Part shown: positions 7,878-15,149 of the stretch, one piece after another
Numbering within the stretch: the stretch's first letter is position 1
How the letters are laid out: each line of letters begins with the position of its first letter
Assembly: GCA_016791365.1 (NCBI GenBank)
Contig: JAEUMT010000036.1
Location: forward strand, 62,001-126,000
Length of the DNA: 64,000 bases
Reading direction: 5' to 3'
From: Hyphomonadaceae bacterium
GTDB taxonomy: Bacteria > Pseudomonadota > Alphaproteobacteria > Caulobacterales > Aquidulcibacteraceae
Position numbers and translations under genes: made by a program
Notes under the pieces: generated by a model
The model's database searches: none
What the model was told of the DNA's origin: nothing
Seen by the model: the letters and a program-made list of their open reading frames with translations, nothing else

Positions 7878-7881
7878 CGCG

Positions 7882-7971
7882 TCAGGAGTTGGCGACCGCT
7901 ATCAGTGCGATGGCGCCGAACGCCATCCACATCAGGGTGATGAGCGTCGGGTTGATGCGTTCGAAACTCAA
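7882..7971 (-). CDS. Micro-ORF, single-helix membrane peptide (TTG start)
   Basis: A possible 29-residue peptide, read from TTG 7971, whose body SFERINPTLITLMWMAFGA leads into IALIAVANS. It is one hydrophobic helix. The TTG overlaps the stop of the preceding micro-ORF (TTGA), as in translational coupling. Alternatively the two micro-ORFs are one roughly 62-residue two-helix gene broken by a frameshift. No family recognised. Confidence 0.35.
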   Translation of the reverse strand: MSFERINPTLITLMWMAFGAIALIAVANS

Positions 7972-8072
7972 GCAAGCACCAGGCGTGAATATGCCGCCCA
8001 AACGGCAAACCACGATGCCGCGCCGAAGATGGCAAACACCCAGGGCAACGGACGGATCGAGGCGGATTTCAT
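7968..8072 (-). CDS. Micro-ORF, single-helix membrane peptide
   Basis: A possible 34-residue peptide starting at ATG 8072, with one membrane helix (LPWVFAIFGAASWFAVWAAY) followed by SRLVLA. It is convergent with aqpS and followed by a second coupled micro-ORF. Codon choice and hydrophobic pattern look gene-like, but the ribosome site is weak (GAAAG). It may be the 5' half of a frameshifted two-helix protein. Confidence 0.4.
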   Translation of the reverse strand: MKSASIRPLPWVFAIFGAASWFAVWAAYSRLVLA

Positions 8073-8143
8073 GGATTGTGCTTTCAAAGTGAGCGTGCGT
8101 CGCAACGCCGGAAGATCTCGTGTGAAATCTCCCGGCATTTCGC

Positions 8144-8287
8144 TTAGCTCTTCTTGGTCTCGACTGGCGCGACGGCAGGCGCCGGCGTCACGATCGCCTC
8201 GGGCTTTGCCTGGTTTGCGGTCGTGTTTGCTTGATCCGCAAGATTGCTCGCAGGCGCGTTCGGCGCCTTGTTGGGCTCATTCGACAT
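8144..8287 (-). CDS. Small Ala/Pro-rich hypothetical protein
   Basis: A 47-residue hydrophilic protein (MSNEPNKAPNAPASN, then ANTTANQAKPEA and a VTPAPAVAP stretch) with a lysine-rich end. It has no membrane segment or known domain and is probably disordered. The start is ATG 8287, with a weak ribosome site. A palindrome at 8371-8391 lies upstream. It is plausible as a real small gene from frame quality only. Confidence 0.4.
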   Translation of the reverse strand: MSNEPNKAPNAPASNLADQANTTANQAKPEAIVTPAPAVAPVETKKS

Positions 8288-8370
8288 GATTTTGATTTTC
8301 TGAAAGACGTCAGAGATTGTCTGACGCAACCCACATGGTGCGGCGCGCCAGCCGTTACAATGGCTGCTCA

Positions 8371-8391
8371 TGTGAATTGATTGGATTCACA
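8371..8391. promoter_or_regulatory. Operator-like palindrome upstream of small gene
   Basis: TGTGAAT (8371-8377) and ATTCACA (8385-8391) form a perfect 7-bp inverted repeat with a 7-bp AT-rich centre. It lies between the queD-like stop and the start of the small minus-strand gene. It could be a regulator site for that gene or part of a terminator; there is no poly-T run, which makes an operator slightly more likely. Confidence 0.35.
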
Positions 8392-8417
8392 TTGTACTCG
8401 GACCGGCAACGACGCGA

Positions 8418-8939
8418 TCAGAGATCGTTGATGCTGTCGTCGGCGCGCCAGGGCCAGGCATTGGCGCGCAGACCGCAGGTCGCGGGGTCGAAGGTTTCGC
8501 GCGTGATGATGACGGTGTTGGTGGGTGTTTCTTCGATGCGCACTTCGCGGACGGTGAAGGGGAGTTTGTCGTCGGCGATGAAGGCGGAGAGCTTGAGGAA
8601 GAAACAGGCGGCGAGCGCTTCGGTGGTGGGATCGCCCTGGAAGGTCATGATCTGCTTTAGCAGATTTGGTTCGCGCTCACGGAAGTAGTCGATGAGCGGA
8701 TCGCTTTCGCCAAGATGCAGCGCGTGATCGACCTGATCGTCGATCCAGGCGTGCCAGCGTTTCTTCACGAGCTCGAACGGCGCGGCGGAATTTGTGTCGG
8801 AGAATTTGAATGTCGAGGCCGGGTCGAGCCGGACGGTGACGAATTCGTTGTGCCCATGCGGGATCGCGCATTTGGGGCTCTTGGTCGCCAACAGGCGATG
8901 CGCCATCGCGTAGCGACGGGTGAATTCCAACGCAGCCAT
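8418..8939 (-). CDS. queD: 6-carboxytetrahydropterin synthase (QueD/PTPS family)
   Basis: A 173-residue protein of the PTPS/QueD family. The first zinc histidine and catalytic region are visible as AMAHRLL, and CAIPHGHN gives the CxxxHGH motif typical of QueD (catalytic Cys plus two zinc histidines). C-terminal VREVRIEETPTNTVII carries the conserved Glu. QueD converts 7,8-dihydroneopterin triphosphate to 6-carboxytetrahydropterin in queuosine synthesis. The protein is longer than E. coli QueD because of an insertion around DDQVDHALHLGES. No queC, queE or queF is seen nearby, so another pterin role is possible. Confidence 0.85.
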   Translation of the reverse strand: MAALEFTRRYAMAHRLLATKSPKCAIPHGHNEFVTVRLDPASTFKFSDTNSAAPFELVKKRWHAWIDDQVDHALHLGESDPLIDYFREREPNLLKQIMTFQGDPTTEALAACFFLKLSAFIADDKLPFTVREVRIEETPTNTVIITRETFDPATCGLRANAWPWRADDSINDL

Positions 8940-9016
8940 GATCAGTCCTTCAGGCACTCCCGCAGAACAGACAGGCGCCCCGCGCGCTGATTAAGCGCGC
9001 AAGGCTCCGCGTGCAA

Positions 9017-9253
9017 TCAATTGTCGCCGTCTGTGTCTTCGTCGTTCCACGGCGGATCGCCGAGATTGACCTGATCGGGCGAGGTGAGGCCGCCGACGGC
9101 CGCGCCAACCACGGCGCCCGGAAGCGCGCCAACGCCGCCGAAGACAGCGCCCGTGCCCGCGCCGATGGCGGCGCCGGAGGCCATGCGGTCACCCATTTGC
9201 GTGCCGCAACCGGCAAGGGTCAAAGCGGCGGCGGCCAAAACCACGTATTTCAT
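9017..9253 (-). CDS. Glycine-zipper outer-membrane lipoprotein
   Basis: A 78-residue lipoprotein precursor. The signal peptide MKYVVLAAAALTLAGC ends in the lipobox LAGC. A glycine-zipper helical hairpin follows (GAAIGAGTGAVFGGVGALPG and AVVGAAVGG), then a short acidic tail ending DEDTDGDN. Similar small proteins sit in the outer membrane (SlyB/YmgG-like), with roles in envelope stability. The start at 9253 is set by the signal peptide; a longer frame upstream is antisense to corA. Confidence 0.8.
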   Translation of the reverse strand: MKYVVLAAAALTLAGCGTQMGDRMASGAAIGAGTGAVFGGVGALPGAVVGAAVGGLTSPDQVNLGDPPWNDEDTDGDN

Positions 9254-9324
9254 CGGGGATGCTCCATAGCTCCTGTGCGCCCGTGCGGTATGGGGGAGTT
9301 GGGGCATGAGTGAGGCGGCGCGCC

Positions 9325-10254
9325 TCAGAACCAGCGGCGCCACTTGGCGATGCCGAACAAAATCGCCGGAGCGGCGAACATCAGCGCGACGCCAACCCAT
9401 GGACCCCACGATTCGCGAAACCATGTCATGGCGTCGAAATTCATGCCGAAGATCGAGGCGATCAGAGTCGGCGGCACGAAGGCGATGGTCGCGAGCGAGA
9501 GGGCTTTCAGGACGTTCGTCTGCGAGGCGTTGATGAGGCCGAGCATGGCGTCCTGCAGGAAGGAGAGGCGCGGCTGCAGCGTTTCGGCGATACGCTCGAG
9601 TTCGCTGACGTCGCGTGCGAGCGCGGAGACGCGGGCGGCGTCGAGATTGTATTTGTTCTTGGTGGCGCGGGCGTACACCAGCATACGCTGCATGCTGGCG
9701 AGTGAATCGTGCGCGATGGCGGCGAGGGCGCCGATGCGGCCGAGTTCGCGTAAAGACTCGTTCAAGTCCGGCGTGCTGCCTTTTGCGAACACCACCATGG
9801 AAAGCGCGTTGGCGTCGCGGGTGGCCTCGGCGAGAACGTCGGCCAGGCGTTCGGCGGCGCCTTCGATCAGCGCGTGCAGGACGTCGGCGCCGTTCTGGGC
9901 CGAGCCGATGCGGGCGGAGGCGCGGCCCTGGCCGATGTCGAACGCGCGCGGGCGCACCTGGCGCACGGTGACGAGCTTGCCCTTGGCGAGGATGAAGGTG
10001 ACGGCGCCGGCGACGAGCGGGCCTTCGTCGCGGCGGCCAAGCAGGGTTGCGGTCAAGTGGAGCGCGTCGCCCTCTTCGTAATAGCGCGCGGATTCTTCGA
10101 AGGCCGAGCGCTCGGCGGGCGTCGGCACGTCGATGCCGAGTGAGGCTTCGACGTCGGCTTCCTCGCCTTCGTCGGGGGATTCGAGATCGTACCAGATGGC
10201 GGACGCGTCCGCGCACGCGACCGTCGATCCGCCTTTGGAGAATACGCGAAGCAT
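9325..10254 (-). CDS. corA: CorA-family divalent metal transporter
   Basis: A 309-residue CorA-type channel. A large acidic cytoplasmic domain with long helices (about residues 1-245) is followed by two C-terminal membrane helices. The universal GMN motif is visible in SIFGMNFDAMTWF at the end of the first helix. CorA forms a pentamer and passes Mg2+, Co2+ or Ni2+; closely related ZntB exports Zn2+. The C-terminus AKWRRWF is basic, as expected. The start at 10254 (MLRVFSKGG) is the most likely; no operon partner is obvious. Confidence 0.9.
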   Translation of the reverse strand: MLRVFSKGGSTVACADASAIWYDLESPDEGEEADVEASLGIDVPTPAERSAFEESARYYEEGDALHLTATLLGRRDEGPLVAGAVTFILAKGKLVTVRQVRPRAFDIGQGRASARIGSAQNGADVLHALIEGAAERLADVLAEATRDANALSMVVFAKGSTPDLNESLRELGRIGALAAIAHDSLASMQRMLVYARATKNKYNLDAARVSALARDVSELERIAETLQPRLSFLQDAMLGLINASQTNVLKALSLATIAFVPPTLIASIFGMNFDAMTWFRESWGPWVGVALMFAAPAILFGIAKWRRWF

Positions 10255-10313
10255 GGGGCGGTGCTTAGCCTGCTTTGCGAAAGGTGAGAACCGGCGCCAC
10301 AGCAAGGTCCATA

Positions 10314-10416
10314 GTCATTCCGGGGCAATGCACAGCCCGCAATCCACTGGGCGTCAGACAGTCTCGCGTTTGCCCCTGGATTCCGGGCCGCGCTGGGGCG
10401 CGTCCCAGAATGACGA
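10314..10416. repeat. R1-variant palindromic repeat
   Basis: GTCATTCCGGGGC at the left and GGATTCCGGGCCGCG ... CCCAGAATGACGA at the right form an inverted pair resembling the R1 element but with ATTCC in place of ATCC. It lies between the amidohydrolase and corA genes, both on the minus strand. Confidence 0.7.
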
Positions 10417-10456
10417 GTCTAAGTTTGCTTCGGCTGGAAAACGCCCGGTGGGGAGC

Positions 10457-11773
10457 TTACTCGTCCTTGGCAACCGTGCCGCGCGCCATCACGAACGGGA
10501 CTTGCATGAGCGTGGTGACGTCGCGGGTGGGGTCGCCGTCGACGGCGATGATGTCGGCGGAATAGCCGGGGGCGATGCGGCCGGCGACGTTTTCCAGTTG
10601 CAGGTGCGCGGCGGCGTTGACGGTGCCGATGGCGAGCGCCTGCATCGGGGTGTAGCCGCCTTCGACGAGGAATTGGAATTCGCGGGCGTTGCCGCCGTGG
10701 GCGGAGACGCCGCTATCGGTGCCGAAGGCGACACGGACGCCGGCGCGGCGCGCGTTCTGGATCGATTGGCGCATGCGGGTGCCGACTTCGCGGGCCTTGG
10801 CGGCCTGGTTCGGCGTCAGCACGCCGCCGCGTTCGGCCATTTCCTCGACCGTCACGCCGGCGAGGATGGTGGGCACGAGATAAGCGCCGTTGCGGCGGAA
10901 GAGGCGGAGAGATTCCGCGTCGGTGTAGGAGCCGTGTTCGATGGAATCGACGCCGGCGCGGAGCGCGGCGTTGATGCCGCCGGCGCCGTGTGCGTGCGCG
11001 GTGACGCGCCGGCCCATGGCGTGCGCGGCTTCGACGATGGCTTGCAGTTCAGCGTCGTTGAATTGTTGTTCGACGCCGGCCGCGGTGTTGGAAAGCACGC
11101 CGCCGGTGGCGGTGATCTTGATGAGATCGGCGCCGGCCTGGATTTGGCGGCGCACAGCGCGGCGGCACGCGTCAGCGCCTGAGCAGGCTGACGGGCTGCG
11201 CAGCACGTTGAGGACGTCAGGCGCAAAACCGTTGGCGTCGCCGTGGCCGCCATCGGGGGTGACGGAGGCGCCTGACGCGATGATGCGCGGACCGGTGATG
11301 CGGCGCTCGGCGATGGCGCGGCGCAGTGCGAAGATGGAATCGTTTGGCGCGCCGAGATCGGCGACCGTGGTGAAGCCCGCCATCAGCGTGACGCGCGCAT
11401 AGCCCGCGCCCTGCAGGGCGGCGTCCGATGCGGTCAGCTGAACTTCATCGAGGAGTTGGTTGGGCCCCAATTCGTGCGTCAGATGGACGTGGCTGTCGAT
11501 GAGGCCGGCCATGACGAAGCGATTGCGCTGATCGACGATGGTTGCGCCGTCCTGCGTGATGTAGCCCGGCCGGATCGCGATGATGTTGCCGTCGGCGCCG
11601 ACGAGGATGGATTGTTCGGTGAGCACGCGGCCGTTTGAGGCGTCGGCAAGCAGGCGTCCGGCGTGGATGATGGTGGCGGCGCGCGCTTGGGCGGCTTCCT
11701 GCGCGAAACCTGAACCGGACAAGAGAGCCAGAGCGGCGACCGCCCCCGCGAACGTCATTGCGCGCTGCACCAT
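10457..11773 (-). CDS. Exported metal-dependent amidohydrolase
   Basis: A 438-residue member of the amidohydrolase (imidazolonepropionase/Xaa-Pro dipeptidase-like) superfamily. A signal peptide (MTFAGAVAALALLSGSGFAQ) indicates export to the periplasm. Metal ligands are visible as DSHVH, the bridging Lys in LIKITATGG, the histidines in VTAHAHG and SIEHGSY, and the late Asp in FGTDSG. Family members hydrolyse prolyl dipeptides, N-acyl amino acids or cyclic amides; the substrate here is unknown. ATG 11773 follows a GAGGGG site, and the in-frame sequence before it lacks signal-peptide character. Confidence 0.87.
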   Translation of the reverse strand: MVQRAMTFAGAVAALALLSGSGFAQEAAQARAATIIHAGRLLADASNGRVLTEQSILVGADGNIIAIRPGYITQDGATIVDQRNRFVMAGLIDSHVHLTHELGPNQLLDEVQLTASDAALQGAGYARVTLMAGFTTVADLGAPNDSIFALRRAIAERRITGPRIIASGASVTPDGGHGDANGFAPDVLNVLRSPSACSGADACRRAVRRQIQAGADLIKITATGGVLSNTAAGVEQQFNDAELQAIVEAAHAMGRRVTAHAHGAGGINAALRAGVDSIEHGSYTDAESLRLFRRNGAYLVPTILAGVTVEEMAERGGVLTPNQAAKAREVGTRMRQSIQNARRAGVRVAFGTDSGVSAHGGNAREFQFLVEGGYTPMQALAIGTVNAAAHLQLENVAGRIAPGYSADIIAVDGDPTRDVTTLMQVPFVMARGTVAKDE

Positions 11774-11843
11774 GAGAATCCCCTCGAATAATGCCTGCTT
11801 GATCCGCATCGATTGCGACGTCGTCAACTGCATTCGCTTGTCT

Positions 11844-11942
11844 CGTCATCCTGGACGTGCGGAGCACGGCCGGGATCCAGGGTTGGCTGCGCAGCTTGTG
11901 GCCTCTGGATCCCGGTCACGCTGCGCGTGCCCAGGATGACGG
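11844..11942. repeat. R1 palindromic repeat
   Basis: Inverted arms CGTCATCCTGGACGTGCGGA and GCGCGTGCCCAGGATGACGG, each with an inner GGATCC (CCGGGATCCAGGG and CTGGATCCCGG). This is the same element as the two copies fused to the GIY-YIG gene at 13.2-13.4 kb. It fills most of the 238-bp gap between the amidohydrolase and the APH-kinase gene. Confidence 0.9.
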
Positions 11943-11967
11943 TTTTGGCCAAGTGCAACGAACGCCA

Positions 11968-11998
11968 AATGCGGGCTGGAAGCCCGCGCTCCAACCTG
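11968..11998. repeat. R6-type short hairpin repeat
   Basis: GCGGGCTGGAAGCCCGCGCTCCAA resembles the R6 arm at 32.2 kb (GCGGGTCTGAAGACCCGCGG followed by TCCAAG): a small perfect hairpin followed by the TCCAA terminus shared by R4 and R6 elements. It lies just before the stop of the APH-kinase gene. Confidence 0.55.
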
Positions 11999-12011
11999 CC
12001 AGCGGCGGCGC

Positions 12012-13091
12012 CTACTTGAGGCCGGCTTTTTGCGCGTAGTGGAACGATGCTGCCGCGAGCGGACGGATGCGCTGGATCATCTGCGCGGCGTGGGCGCTGG
12101 CGGCGGTGCCGTCGCGCACGCGCCCTGCGATGCCCTGCAGAATGCAGGCGAGGCGGAAGGCGTTGTAGGAGAAGTACCAGTCAAGTTCGGCGATGCTGTC
12201 GCGGCCGGTCTGCGCGCAATAGAGCTTTACGGTTTCGTCGAGTGTCGGGATGCCGAGCGGGGCGAGATCGACGCCGCCGAGGCCGGAGCGGCCGTCATGT
12301 GGCATGACCCAGTTCATCAGGTAGTAAGTGAAATCGCCGAGCGGATCGCCGAGCGTTGAGAGTTCCCAGTCGAGCACGGCGATGACGCGTGGTTCGCTTT
12401 CGTGCAGCACCATGTTGTCGAGGCGATAATCGCCGTGGACGATGCCGGTGCGTTCGCCGGCGGGAATGGTCTGCGGCAGCCATTCGATGAGACGATTCAT
12501 CTCGTCGATGGTTTCGGTTTCGCTGAGTTTGTATTGCTTCGACCAGCGGTCGATCTGGCGGCCGAAATAATTTCCCGGCTTGCCGTAGTCGCCGAGGCCG
12601 ATAGCGACGTGATCGGTGTTGTGGAGTTTGGCGAGCGTCGCGATTTTGTTTTCGTAGGTGGCGCGGCGATCTTGCTTGCTCATCTCCGGCAACGCGCCGT
12701 TCCAGAGCACGCGGCCTTCGACCATTTCCATGACGTAGAACATCGCGCCAAGGACGCTGTCGTCGGTGCAGAGCGCGTATTGCTTCGCGACGGGAAAGCC
12801 CGTCGGGTGAAGCGCCGACATGACGCGAAATTCGCGATCGACGGCGTGCGCCGAGGGCAGGAGTTTGCCGCCGGGCTTTTTGCGCAGGACGTATTTGCGC
12901 GACGGCGTGACGAGTTGGTAGGTCGGGTTCGATTGGCCGCCTTTGAACTGATTGATGGTCAGCGGGCCGGCATAGCCTTCGACATTGGCGTGCATCCATG
13001 CGTCGAGCGCAGCGTCGTCGAGTTTGTGGCGCTCTTCGACGGGCTTGGTGCCTTTGAAGTTTGCATGCGGGTCTTCGGCTGGCTCAGTCAT
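12012..13091 (-). CDS. APH-fold phosphotransferase, ACAD10/11 kinase-like
   Basis: A 359-residue protein with the aminoglycoside-phosphotransferase-like kinase fold. The ATP-site lysine lies in RKYVLRKKPGG, the catalytic loop is GIVHGDYRLDNMVLH, and the magnesium Asp is in IAVLDWELSTLGDPLGD. The opening INQFKGGQSNPTYQL is characteristic of the kinase half of ACAD10/ACAD11, which phosphorylates 4-hydroxyacyl-CoAs so that the dehydrogenase half can remove the phosphate. The dehydrogenase counterpart may be the gene at 2519-3805. The two genes are 8 kb apart, so the link is inference. Confidence 0.88.
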   Translation of the reverse strand: MTEPAEDPHANFKGTKPVEERHKLDDAALDAWMHANVEGYAGPLTINQFKGGQSNPTYQLVTPSRKYVLRKKPGGKLLPSAHAVDREFRVMSALHPTGFPVAKQYALCTDDSVLGAMFYVMEMVEGRVLWNGALPEMSKQDRRATYENKIATLAKLHNTDHVAIGLGDYGKPGNYFGRQIDRWSKQYKLSETETIDEMNRLIEWLPQTIPAGERTGIVHGDYRLDNMVLHESEPRVIAVLDWELSTLGDPLGDFTYYLMNWVMPHDGRSGLGGVDLAPLGIPTLDETVKLYCAQTGRDSIAELDWYFSYNAFRLACILQGIAGRVRDGTAASAHAAQMIQRIRPLAAASFHYAQKAGLK

Positions 13092-13101
13092 TCGTTTGTC
13101 T

Positions 13102-13143
13102 CGTCATTCTGGGTTCAATGCTTCGCATTGCCTCGGAATGACG
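13102..13143. repeat. Short hairpin repeat, R1-like ends
   Basis: CGTCATTCTGGG and CCTCGGAATGACG flank CAATGCTTCGCATTG, a strong hairpin. It lies upstream of the APH-kinase start and next to the tandem R1 copies, forming part of the same repeat cluster. Confidence 0.55.
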
Positions 13144-13155
13144 ACAAGGGCCGTC

Positions 13156-13255
13156 CGTCATCCTGGACGTGCGAAGCGCGGCCGGGATCCAGGGGTAACC
13201 AGTGCGCCTCGTCCCTCCTGGATCCCGGTCACGCTGCGCGTGCCCAGGATGACGG
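13156..13255. repeat. R1 palindromic repeat, distal copy within the GIY-YIG gene
   Basis: Arms CGTCATCCTGGACGTGCG and GCGCGTGCCCAGGATGACGG with inner GGATCC boxes. It encodes the last ~32 residues of the GIY-YIG frame, and the TGA stop of that gene lies inside the left arm. Tandem with the copy at 13319-13416 at a period of about 163 bp. Confidence 0.9.
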
Positions 13256-13742
13256 GGTTAGTCGTCTCGCCTGAGATGCCGCGGCGAGAGGAAGTCTTAG
13301 TGCAAGTTGCGCGTTCTTCGTCATCCTGGACGTGCGAAGCGCGGCCGGGATCCAGGGCAACCATCGCGCCTCGTCCCTTCTGGATCCCGGTCACGCTGCG
13401 CGTGCCCAGGATGACGGAATTAACGTCTTGCCTGAGGTGTCGCGGTAGGAGGAAGTCTTCGTATAGGTCGCGCCATGTTGGGTTTTCGGATTCGATCAAC
13501 GCCAGCTTTTGCTTCCGTCCGAAGCGTTTGAGTTCCTTTTCCCTGGCGATCGCGGTCAGCATGTCGCTGTGCTGTTCCCACCACACGAGCAGCTTGCATC
13601 CGTATCGTTTCGTGAAGCCGTCCATGCGCCCTTCGCGGTGTGCGAGGCCGCGTTGGAGCAGGTCACTGGTCACGCCAACATAGAGTGTGCCGTTGCGTTG
13701 GCTCGCCATGATGTAGGCCGCGATGAACTCGTAGCGGCCCAT
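13158..13742 (-). CDS. GIY-YIG nuclease with repeat-encoded C-terminal extension
   Basis: A 194-residue frame. Residues 1 to about 105 are a GIY-YIG (URI) nuclease domain: AAYIMASQRNGTLYVGVTSD carries the two-strand signature, then LLQRGLAHREG with the catalytic-type Arg, and the late Glu in REKELKRFGRKQKL. Single-domain proteins of this type usually end near here. Residues about 109-141 and 163-194 are instead translated from two R1 repeats, separated by a diverged copy of the nuclease's own 3' end. The extension is probably not a functional domain. The nuclease may nick or cut DNA; its link to the repeats is discussed as a finding. Confidence 0.85.
   Translation of the reverse strand: MGRYEFIAAYIMASQRNGTLYVGVTSDLLQRGLAHREGRMDGFTKRYGCKLLVWWEQHSDMLTAIAREKELKRFGRKQKLALIESENPTWRDLYEDFLLPRHLRQDVNSVILGTRSVTGIQKGRGAMVALDPGRASHVQDDEERATCTKTSSRRGISGETTNPVILGTRSVTGIQEGRGALVTPGSRPRFARPG
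13319..13416. repeat. R1 palindromic repeat, proximal copy within the GIY-YIG gene
   Basis: Nearly identical to the copy at 13156-13255. The ~60 bp following each copy (toward the nuclease gene) are also alike: CTTGCCTGAGGTGTCGCGGT versus CTCGCCTGAGATGCCGCGGC, then GAGGAAGTCTT in both. So the duplicated unit includes the 3' end of the nuclease coding region. Confidence 0.9.
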
Positions 13743-13748
13743 GCGTTG

Positions 13749-15023
13749 CTAATTCAACGCGCGCCAGGCGATGTCGCGGCGGCAGAAGCCGCCGGGCCAG
13801 TCGATCTTGTTGACGGCTTCATAAGCGCGGTCGACGGCGTCGCGGAGCGTGGCGCCGGTGGCGGTGACGTTGAGGACGCGGCCGCCGGCGGCGCGGAGAT
13901 TGCCTTCCTCATCCTCGCGCGTGCCGGCGTGGAAGATTTCGACATCGGGGACTTGTTCGGCGTTGGCGAGGCCGCGGATGATGGAGCCGGTGAGCGGCTC
14001 GTCCGGGTAGCCCTGCGCGGCATAGACGACGGTGACGGCGGGGCGCTCGTCCCACACGATCTTCGGCGCGCCCGCGAGCTGACCTTGCGCGGCGAGCAAC
14101 AGGACCGGCGCCAGATCGCTTTTCATGCGGCGCATCAGTGTTTGGCATTCGGGATCGCCAAAACGCACGTTGAACTCGATGAGCTTGGGGCCGGCTGGCG
14201 TGATCATCAGACCGGCGAAGAGGACGCCGACGAAGGGGCGGCCTTCGGCTTTCATGCCGCGCAATGTCGGCAGGATGATCTGCTCCATGGTTTGATCGCG
14301 AACGGCGTCGGTGAACACGGGCGCGGGCGAGTAGGCGCCCATGCCGCCGGTGTTGGGGCCCTTGTCGAGATCGTAAGCGCGCTTGTGATCTTGCGCGGCG
14401 AGCAGCGGCACGGCGGTCTCGCCGTCGCAGATCGCAAAGAAGCTGGCTTCCTCGCCGGGCAGAAAATCCTCGATGACGATGCGCTGACCGGCGGTGCCGA
14501 ATTTGCGGAGGAAGAGAATCTGATCGATCGCTTCGTCGGCTTCGCGGCGGGTTTCGGCGATGATGACGCCTTTGCCGGCGGCGAGGCCGTCGGCCTTGAT
14601 GACGAACGGTGGTTCGCGATCGCCGAGATAGGCTTTGGCGTAGATGGCGTCGTCGAAGACCTTGTAGCCCGCGGTCGGCACCGCGTGGCGCTCGCAGAAG
14701 TCTTTCATGAAGGCTTTTGACGCTTCGAGTTCGGCGGCGGCGCGGGTGGGCCCGAAGCAGGGCACGCCGACATGCGCGAGCGCATCGGCCAGACCGGCGG
14801 CAGCGGTGGATTCAGGGCCGATGACGACAAGATCGACGCTCTCGCGCAATGCCAGTGCGGCGATTTCGGCAACGTCAGTGACCTTGTGCGCGACGCAACG
14901 GCCGAGTCTTGCGAGGCCAGGATTGCCGGGAACCGAAATCAGCTCCGAAACAAGCGGGCTCTGCTTCAGCTTCCAGCCCAAAGCGTGCTCGCGCCCGCCC
15001 GACCCGACGATCAGAATCTTCAT
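13749..15023 (-). CDS. purD: Phosphoribosylamine-glycine ligase
   Basis: A 424-residue GAR synthetase of normal length. It catalyses the ATP-dependent joining of glycine to 5-phosphoribosylamine in purine synthesis. Visible features are the N-terminal MKILIVGSGGREHALGWKL, the ATP-grasp region PFVIKADGLAAGKGVIIAET, the motif GPNTGGMGAYSPAP and the metal-binding IEFNVRFGDPECQ. The gene ends six bases before the convergently named GIY-YIG start on the same strand, so transcription may run into the nuclease gene. Confidence 0.97.
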   Translation of the reverse strand: MKILIVGSGGREHALGWKLKQSPLVSELISVPGNPGLARLGRCVAHKVTDVAEIAALALRESVDLVVIGPESTAAAGLADALAHVGVPCFGPTRAAAELEASKAFMKDFCERHAVPTAGYKVFDDAIYAKAYLGDREPPFVIKADGLAAGKGVIIAETRREADEAIDQILFLRKFGTAGQRIVIEDFLPGEEASFFAICDGETAVPLLAAQDHKRAYDLDKGPNTGGMGAYSPAPVFTDAVRDQTMEQIILPTLRGMKAEGRPFVGVLFAGLMITPAGPKLIEFNVRFGDPECQTLMRRMKSDLAPVLLLAAQGQLAGAPKIVWDERPAVTVVYAAQGYPDEPLTGSIIRGLANAEQVPDVEIFHAGTREDEEGNLRAAGGRVLNVTATGATLRDAVDRAYEAVNKIDWPGGFCRRDIAWRALN

Positions 15024-15099
15024 GGGGAAGTGGATTGGAACCTGAGGTCGCGCGGGTCAAGCGCGGGGGCGCCGGGTGTGCTTGCCAGTGCTGGTGACG

Positions 15100-15129
15100 T
15101 CGCCCTTTGACAAGCTCAGCGTGACGCCT
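15100..15129. repeat. R2 repeat, single arm
   Basis: CGCCCTTTGACAAGCTCAGC followed by GTGACGCC is a single arm of the R2 family (consensus CTTCGACAAGCTCAGCATGACG). It lies between purD and the globin gene. Confidence 0.75.
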
Positions 15130-15149
15130 TCTCTCGGGAGGTCGATCGG

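Noticed and set aside
13102-13416. CRISPR-like tandem repeats
   Set aside because: Only two units at a ~163-bp period, each internally palindromic and recurring singly elsewhere; no spacers and no cas genes.
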